From the NCBI RefSeq assembly GCF_016806835.2, contig NZ_CP086111.1, forward strand, positions 4,581,471 through 4,645,470: DNA of 64,000 nt, given 5' to 3'. The notes beneath the pieces are model-generated. The model was not told the DNA's origin. It saw only the letters and a program-made list of their open reading frames with translations, and ran no database searches. The translations under genes and the position numbers were made by a program. Source of the DNA: Skermanella rosea. Lineage in GTDB: Bacteria; Pseudomonadota; Alphaproteobacteria; Azospirillales; Azospirillaceae. Below, in pieces: positions 59,440 through 64,000 of this stretch; the stretch's first letter is position 1; each line of letters begins with the position of its first letter.

Positions 59440-62400
59440 ATGGTGGTCCATGTAACTCAGGAGATTATCCAAAATTATCCTGACTTGAGCCAACTTCAGG
59501 CGCAGTCGGCGACCGGACCCCAAACGTATACAACCTGCATCGCAACCGATGAGCTAGCTCTGGCAACCAGCGAAGCCGTGGCTCGGAGCCAGGCAGAAAT
59601 TGAGCGGCTGGCCGGCCGCCTGGACGTATTCTTGGCCGGGATGCGGGCCGTCGCCGATAAAACGCTGATGAACCAGATCGGTGGAAAAGAAAGCGATTCG
59701 GCACGGCAGCTCACAGAGTTCCTGGATCAGTTGCGACACAATAGCGAAGATCTGCTACAGCGGCAGCGCTCAGCGCTGAAGACGTTCAACACTGTTCTAT
59801 TTGGCCGCACGGGTGCAGGGAAGAGCTCCATGATCACGGCCATGGCGCGCACCGATGGCAAGGCGGTATCGCATGGGGAGAGTGACTGGACGACCGACGT
59901 CAAGCCGCTCCCATGGAATTCATGTCTGATCTATGACACCCCCGGCATCAACGGGTGGGGACGAGGGCAAAGTCGCGATAAGCTGGAGGCACGTGCGCGC
60001 GAAGCGGTCGAGGTAGCAGACGTCGTATTGGTCTGCTTCGATACCCAGAGCCAACAGATTGAGGAGTTCGCCAAGCTTGCAGCCTGGGTAATTCATTACC
60101 GTAAACCCCTCATCGCTGTGCTCAACCAACGCAATCCCGTGTGGCGGGTGCCTGACCGGGTGCCGAGCGGTACAGCCCGCGCAAACCTATCGCGGGCGAT
60201 TGCAGAGCATGCGGGCAACATCCGAGACGAACTGGGCCGCCTGGGATTGGGAAACGTGCCACTCATCGCGGTCAACTCCAAGCGTGCGGTCGCTGCCCGT
60301 GCCGCCTCGCCGTTCGAGGGACCGGACCTGGAGGGCTTGACGAAACAGAGGGACGTCTACGGTTGCGAAACCCTTGAGGCTTGGTCCAACTATCGCCGCC
60401 TGGAGCAATTGCTGGTGCAGGCCGTCGGCGAGCACGCCGTCGCCTTTCGGCTTGGCGCGCTGAATGACCAGCTTCGTAGTGTGTTCCAAGACCTGCACTG
60501 CCAGTTCGACAAGCTCGGCAGCAACTCCCGGCTCGGTGCGGAGACCCTTGAAAAAGAGATGCTTGCGCCGCTGCTGCGGCTGGTCGGCTATCCGCGCAAG
60601 GACGATGCGGAGTGCCGTGCCGCCCTTGTCGTCGATGGACACGATTTGCTTGACGAGCTTGAGCAGCACCGCCGTGGTGCGTTCCAGGCACCGGCCGAGG
60701 GCGAGTACACACGGCTGACACGGAGCCTGATCGAGGCTGGGATCACTCCGTTGCGACTGACGTCCCTGAGAAACGCGGAAATGTGTATTTTCGATGCGTT
60801 CGAGTGCGGCAAAGAGATTGACGGCGAGAGTGTTCGGCTCGCCTGCTTCGATGAGCTGACCATGCGACGGATTGCTGAGACTGCCCTTGCGGAAGGTTTT
60901 GCCTATCTCCGCGACAGGGCCGCCCTCGCTGAGACGGACACCCGCTTTGCGCTAAACCTCCAGATCCGTGCCAACGCCATCGCCGGGGCCAGTGGGGATG
61001 GATGGAAACACAGCGCCTGGGCTCTAAAGACCGGCGGCATTCTAGCCGGCGCTTTCGGCGCCTTAGGTGGATTCGCGATCGCCAATTTCTGGAATCCGCT
61101 GGGCTGGGCAGCTGGCCCCGCTGCCCTTGTTGCACTTCTCGGCAGTGCAGGCGCGACCCTATTCGGCCTGTTAGGAGACTCCGCTCGCAAGGAGGCGGAG
61201 TCGAACCGCCTTGCGGCACGCCGTACTGCTATGGCCAGTATCCGGAAGACAGTTCACGCGACCTACGACAGGGTCACTGAAGATCTGATGGCACAGGTGC
61301 GGCAAACGGCAGTATCGGCCAGCGCCAAACTGCTGCTTGGGCCGGTTCGGCAGGCGTTAGAACTGCGGCGCATTGCGGAAATTTGCGGTGAGTTGACAAC
61401 TCGCCTAGCCCAGCAGATCGACGAACTTCCGATTAGGGTTTACCCTCAGGCGTTGCTTTGGGAAGTTGCGCGTCGTCAAGAGCAAGCGGCGTTTCCGGGC
61501 ATGGCCAACGCTTCGGCGCTGTATTGGCTGGGCGAGGACTGGATCGAGGATCCGCGTGGGCTCAGCCAACAGAAGGCCTCCATAGGGTCGGGGCGGACAG
61601 ATTGCTACAATTCCAAGCTCTTCGACAGCCTGTTTGCCAGAATGGGTCGCATCTTCGAGCGCGCTGATTGCGGCATCAATGGCCAGGATGCCGACACTTG
61701 GCTGCATGAGATGGCTGAGCGGTGTAGGGATGACCCGTTGGCGCAGAATACACTGTCCGAGTTGAAGACCATCGGCGAAGACGGGCGGCCGCGGATCCAT
61801 CTTGTGGGCGACTATAACTCAGGCAAATCCAGCTTCATTAAGCGCCTTCTCATCGAAGCCGGGCTGCCAGCGCCAGCGTCACTGGAAGTCGCGGCCAGAC
61901 CAACGACCGCTGCGTTGCTCGAATACGACTGCAATGGTCTGGTGCTGGTTGACGCCCCAGGCTTCCAAAGCGGTGACGCGGCGCATGCGGAGATAGCCTC
62001 GAACGCCTTTCCGGACGCATCCGCCGTGATTTTCCTTTTCCAGCCCAATCTGGTCCTGGGCGACGATCAAGCGCTACGAGCGGTGCTGCTGGGGGATGCT
62101 GAGCGTGGTCTGCTGGCCAAACGCGATCGAGTGTGCTTCATCGTAAACCGAGCCGATGAGCTAGGCGTCGATCCTGAATGGTCGCCAACGGTGTACGCGC
62201 AACTGACGGAGCGCAAGCGGCTGGAGTTGGTGCAGGCTCTGAAGTCTCGTGGGATTGAGGCCGACGAAGATCGCATCGTCTTTATGGCCAGTGATCCCTA
62301 TGGTCTTGTCGGCAACAATGTCGACGTGGACGCGTCGGCCTTCGATGCCCATCGCGCTTGGGATGGGTTCGACCACTTCAACGCGGCCCTGAACCGGGCT

Positions 62401-63384
62401 CGTCCTTCGCTCTTGGCGTCTGGTGTGGCGCGGTCAGTACTGGAAGGCGGCGTCGCGCGGCTGACGAGGCTGAAGGGCGACCGGCTGATCAGGGTCGTGA
62501 TGGGAACGCAAGCGCTTCGGGAGATCAAACGCGTCATCGAGGCCGTACGTGAAACGATCGGGAACGGACAACAACTCGGCGAACGGTTCTTCCATGACCT
62601 GCAATGCCTCGTCGAAGACTATGTATCTGCTCGAAAGGATGAGGTCCTCGGCGAACGCGACCCTGTGCGCCTGCGGATCAAGGCCGAGGCGCTTTCGCAG
62701 TGGTGGACCGACCCAGCGTTGCAGGTCGAGATGACACAATGGCAAATGCGGTGCGCCGAAGCGTTGGAATCGTGGTACGTACAAAGCATCGAGGCGCTCT
62801 CGCGACGTATGGAATCGGTCGAATTCCGGCAATCACTTCGAATGCCTGTAGAGCGCTATGACAGGATTCTTGATGATGCGCAAGGTAAGGGACCGGCACT
62901 TGAAGTAATTGATAAGATCGGACGGTCCTTAGGCGGTGCGACCCGGGATGTTGTTTACAGCATCGGCAAGGCGCTGGGCGTGAAGTTCAAGCCCTGGGGA
63001 GCAGTCAAATTGGCTCGGAGCCTCGCCAAGGCCGGTGCGGTGATCGCCGTTATCGGAGTCGTGGTTGACATTGCATTCGTGTTCGTGGACGAAAAGCGGC
63101 AGGCGGAACGCGAACGGCACCGGCACGAGTTAACTGACTTCTTGCGAGCATCATCGCACAGGGTCGTACACACCGCAGCCTTTGGAGACGAGGATCAGCC
63201 AGGCCTGCTGCCCCAGCTTGGGGACGCGTTGGCAATATTTGAGCGGCATGCGCGCGAACTGACCGAAGCCTACGACGCGCTGGCTGACGAGATCTCCTGC
63301 GAGGAAGAGTGGATCGAAACCTATAGGGCACTGACAGCACAAGCACTCGAGCGGCTTCAAAAGCGGGGACGGTCACATGTCTGA
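59440..63384 (+). CDS. Large dynamin-like protein with two GTPase domains
   Basis: A 1314-residue protein. The first GTPase has G1 GRTGAGKSS (residues 122-130), G3 DTPGI (166) and G4 NQRNP (229). A long helical region follows, with a Gly/Ala-rich membrane hairpin at about 532-580 (GGILAGAFGALGGFAIANFW). The second GTPase has G1 GDYNSGKSS (790-798), G3 DAPGF (838) and G4 NRADE (903), then another helical stalk and a hydrophobic segment at about 1194-1215. This is the bacterial dynamin-like plan, doubled in one chain. The next gene overlaps by 8 bases and encodes a third such GTPase. Codons are mixed at the third position, unlike the host genes to the left, which suggests transfer. ATG 59440 is taken; a GTG at 59413 is in frame. 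Eleos-type defence is the nearest known parallel. Confidence 0.8.
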   Translation: MVVHVTQEIIQNYPDLSQLQAQSATGPQTYTTCIATDELALATSEAVARSQAEIERLAGRLDVFLAGMRAVADKTLMNQIGGKESDSARQLTEFLDQLRHNSEDLLQRQRSALKTFNTVLFGRTGAGKSSMITAMARTDGKAVSHGESDWTTDVKPLPWNSCLIYDTPGINGWGRGQSRDKLEARAREAVEVADVVLVCFDTQSQQIEEFAKLAAWVIHYRKPLIAVLNQRNPVWRVPDRVPSGTARANLSRAIAEHAGNIRDELGRLGLGNVPLIAVNSKRAVAARAASPFEGPDLEGLTKQRDVYGCETLEAWSNYRRLEQLLVQAVGEHAVAFRLGALNDQLRSVFQDLHCQFDKLGSNSRLGAETLEKEMLAPLLRLVGYPRKDDAECRAALVVDGHDLLDELEQHRRGAFQAPAEGEYTRLTRSLIEAGITPLRLTSLRNAEMCIFDAFECGKEIDGESVRLACFDELTMRRIAETALAEGFAYLRDRAALAETDTRFALNLQIRANAIAGASGDGWKHSAWALKTGGILAGAFGALGGFAIANFWNPLGWAAGPAALVALLGSAGATLFGLLGDSARKEAESNRLAARRTAMASIRKTVHATYDRVTEDLMAQVRQTAVSASAKLLLGPVRQALELRRIAEICGELTTRLAQQIDELPIRVYPQALLWEVARRQEQAAFPGMANASALYWLGEDWIEDPRGLSQQKASIGSGRTDCYNSKLFDSLFARMGRIFERADCGINGQDADTWLHEMAERCRDDPLAQNTLSELKTIGEDGRPRIHLVGDYNSGKSSFIKRLLIEAGLPAPASLEVAARPTTAALLEYDCNGLVLVDAPGFQSGDAAHAEIASNAFPDASAVIFLFQPNLVLGDDQALRAVLLGDAERGLLAKRDRVCFIVNRADELGVDPEWSPTVYAQLTERKRLELVQALKSRGIEADEDRIVFMASDPYGLVGNNVDVDASAFDAHRAWDGFDHFNAALNRARPSLLASGVARSVLEGGVARLTRLKGDRLIRVVMGTQALREIKRVIEAVRETIGNGQQLGERFFHDLQCLVEDYVSARKDEVLGERDPVRLRIKAEALSQWWTDPALQVEMTQWQMRCAEALESWYVQSIEALSRRMESVEFRQSLRMPVERYDRILDDAQGKGPALEVIDKIGRSLGGATRDVVYSIGKALGVKFKPWGAVKLARSLAKAGAVIAVIGVVVDIAFVFVDEKRQAERERHRHELTDFLRASSHRVVHTAAFGDEDQPGLLPQLGDALAIFERHARELTEAYDALADEISCEEEWIETYRALTAQALERLQKRGRSHV

Positions 63385-64000
63385 AACTTCGCACATCACA
63401 GAATCGCTCTGGGCTCACTTGGCGACATTCCCGGCCACAAGGGAAGCGGTGTTAGAGCATCTAAACCGATGGAACGCATTCGCTGCCACTGACGTACTGC
63501 GGGTCATCATTTTTGGCGTTTACGACGCTGGCAAGAGCAGCCTGCTCAAGCGTCTGCTGGTGGAAGCAGGTGTCCCAGTGCCGTCCTGGCTCACGGTCAG
63601 CGCGCGCCGCGAAACCTTCGAGGCGTTGGAGATCGAGGCAGGCAACCTGATCTTCGTCGACTCGCCGGGCCTGAAAGGGGGCAACGATAGGCATGACGAC
63701 ATCAGCCGCAAGGCCCTGCAGCTTGCGGACGCATACTTATGGGTAATGCCGCCTCAACTGGTGACATCCGGACAGGCGGAAATCCTGGGCTTCCTCAAAG
63801 GAGACTTCTTCCATTGTAAACTTCCCCACGAGGCGGTCGTCGGCGCGACCATCGCGGTCATCGGCCGGATGGACGAGGCCGGTGTGGACCCGCCCGATAG
63901 TCCTGAAGGATACCGCAGCATCGTCGCAACCAAGACGGCCGAGTTCGAAGCGATGCTGCGCAAGGCGGGTATCGAGGGCGGTCTCGTCGGCCCTCTCTGC
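63377..64000 (+). CDS. Dynamin-like GTPase, N-terminal part (cut by window end)
   Basis: The first 208 codons of a gene that continues beyond the window. It has G1 GVYDAGKSS (residues 47-55), the type GxYxxGKSS shared with the second GTPase of the upstream protein. G3 is DSPGLKGG (from residue 95) and G4 lies in GRMDEAG (about 165). The region before G1 is a helical neck (SLWAHLATFPATREAVLEHLNRW in outline). The ATG lies inside the end of the upstream gene (8-base overlap), so the two are coupled and probably act as one complex on membranes. What the C-terminal part carries cannot be seen. Confidence 0.78.
   Translation, partial: MSETSHITESLWAHLATFPATREAVLEHLNRWNAFAATDVLRVIIFGVYDAGKSSLLKRLLVEAGVPVPSWLTVSARRETFEALEIEAGNLIFVDSPGLKGGNDRHDDISRKALQLADAYLWVMPPQLVTSGQAEILGFLKGDFFHCKLPHEAVVGATIAVIGRMDEAGVDPPDSPEGYRSIVATKTAEFEAMLRKAGIEGGLVGPLC

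Noticed and set aside
58984-59440. Remnants of an insertion sequence or an attachment site next to the GTPase genes.
   Set aside because: No transposase motif, terminal inverted repeat, target duplication or tRNA end could be recognised.

Overview
The window is chromosomal DNA of a very GC-rich Alphaproteobacterium. The mix of TRAP and TctAB carriers, a short alphaproteobacterial flagellin behind a sigma-54 promoter, Sox and flavocytochrome c genes, a GAAC-N7-GAAC SOS-type box and dense signalling genes suggests a Rhodospirillales member close to Azospirillum or Skermanella. That placement is inference from gene content. No rRNA, tRNA or CRISPR array was seen.

Left part (1-31965). Two small unknown genes precede a flagellin. 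Next comes a sugar-acid operon: RuBisCO-like protein, DUF1537 kinase, ApnO-type oxidoisomerase and a DctPQM TRAP transporter. Together these fit import and breakdown of D-apionate through 3-oxo-isoapionate 4-phosphate. Two decayed signalling genes follow, a GGDEF-EAL protein and a chemoreceptor whose remnant runs into a histidine kinase ATPase end, with a VIT-type transporter and a DUF2279 protein between them. After that come an epoxide hydrolase, a 2H phosphoesterase, a long mosaic repeat shared with the apionate operon, a Cys-rich methyltransferase, a sensor kinase with a periplasmic partner, a GH13 glucosidase, TctBA without TctC, a vanadium haloperoxidase, an inositol-phosphatase/lipid-kinase pair, a Nudix hydrolase, threonine dehydratase and a nitrate/sulfonate-type ABC importer.

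Middle part (32228-49837). A block of probably acquired genes holds a GlxA-type regulator, an SDR, two Tat-exported alpha/beta hydrolases and an Ohr/OsmC peroxidase. A tightly coupled leftward operon then encodes an IorAB-type molybdenum hydroxylase, a flavocytochrome c sulfide dehydrogenase pair and SoxXYZA, with no SoxB or SoxCD nearby and a SoxY that lacks the usual GGCGG tail. A LysR regulator with two reductases, a Kup potassium transporter and a phage-type RecA-like ATPase behind a perfect SOS-type direct repeat follow.

Right part (49838-64000). An intergenic repeat, a 1156-residue hybrid histidine kinase, a TerC-family exporter with a structured leader, an SDR, a peptidoglycan-binding protein, a beta-carbonic anhydrase, a HAD phosphatase and a His-rich exported protein lead to a decayed MFS transporter. 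Beyond it, in DNA with visibly different codon use, lie two overlapping dynamin-like GTPase genes. The second is cut by the window end. This pair is the best candidate for an unusual system here: it has the layout of the two-gene Eleos (LeoBC/LeoA) anti-phage systems.
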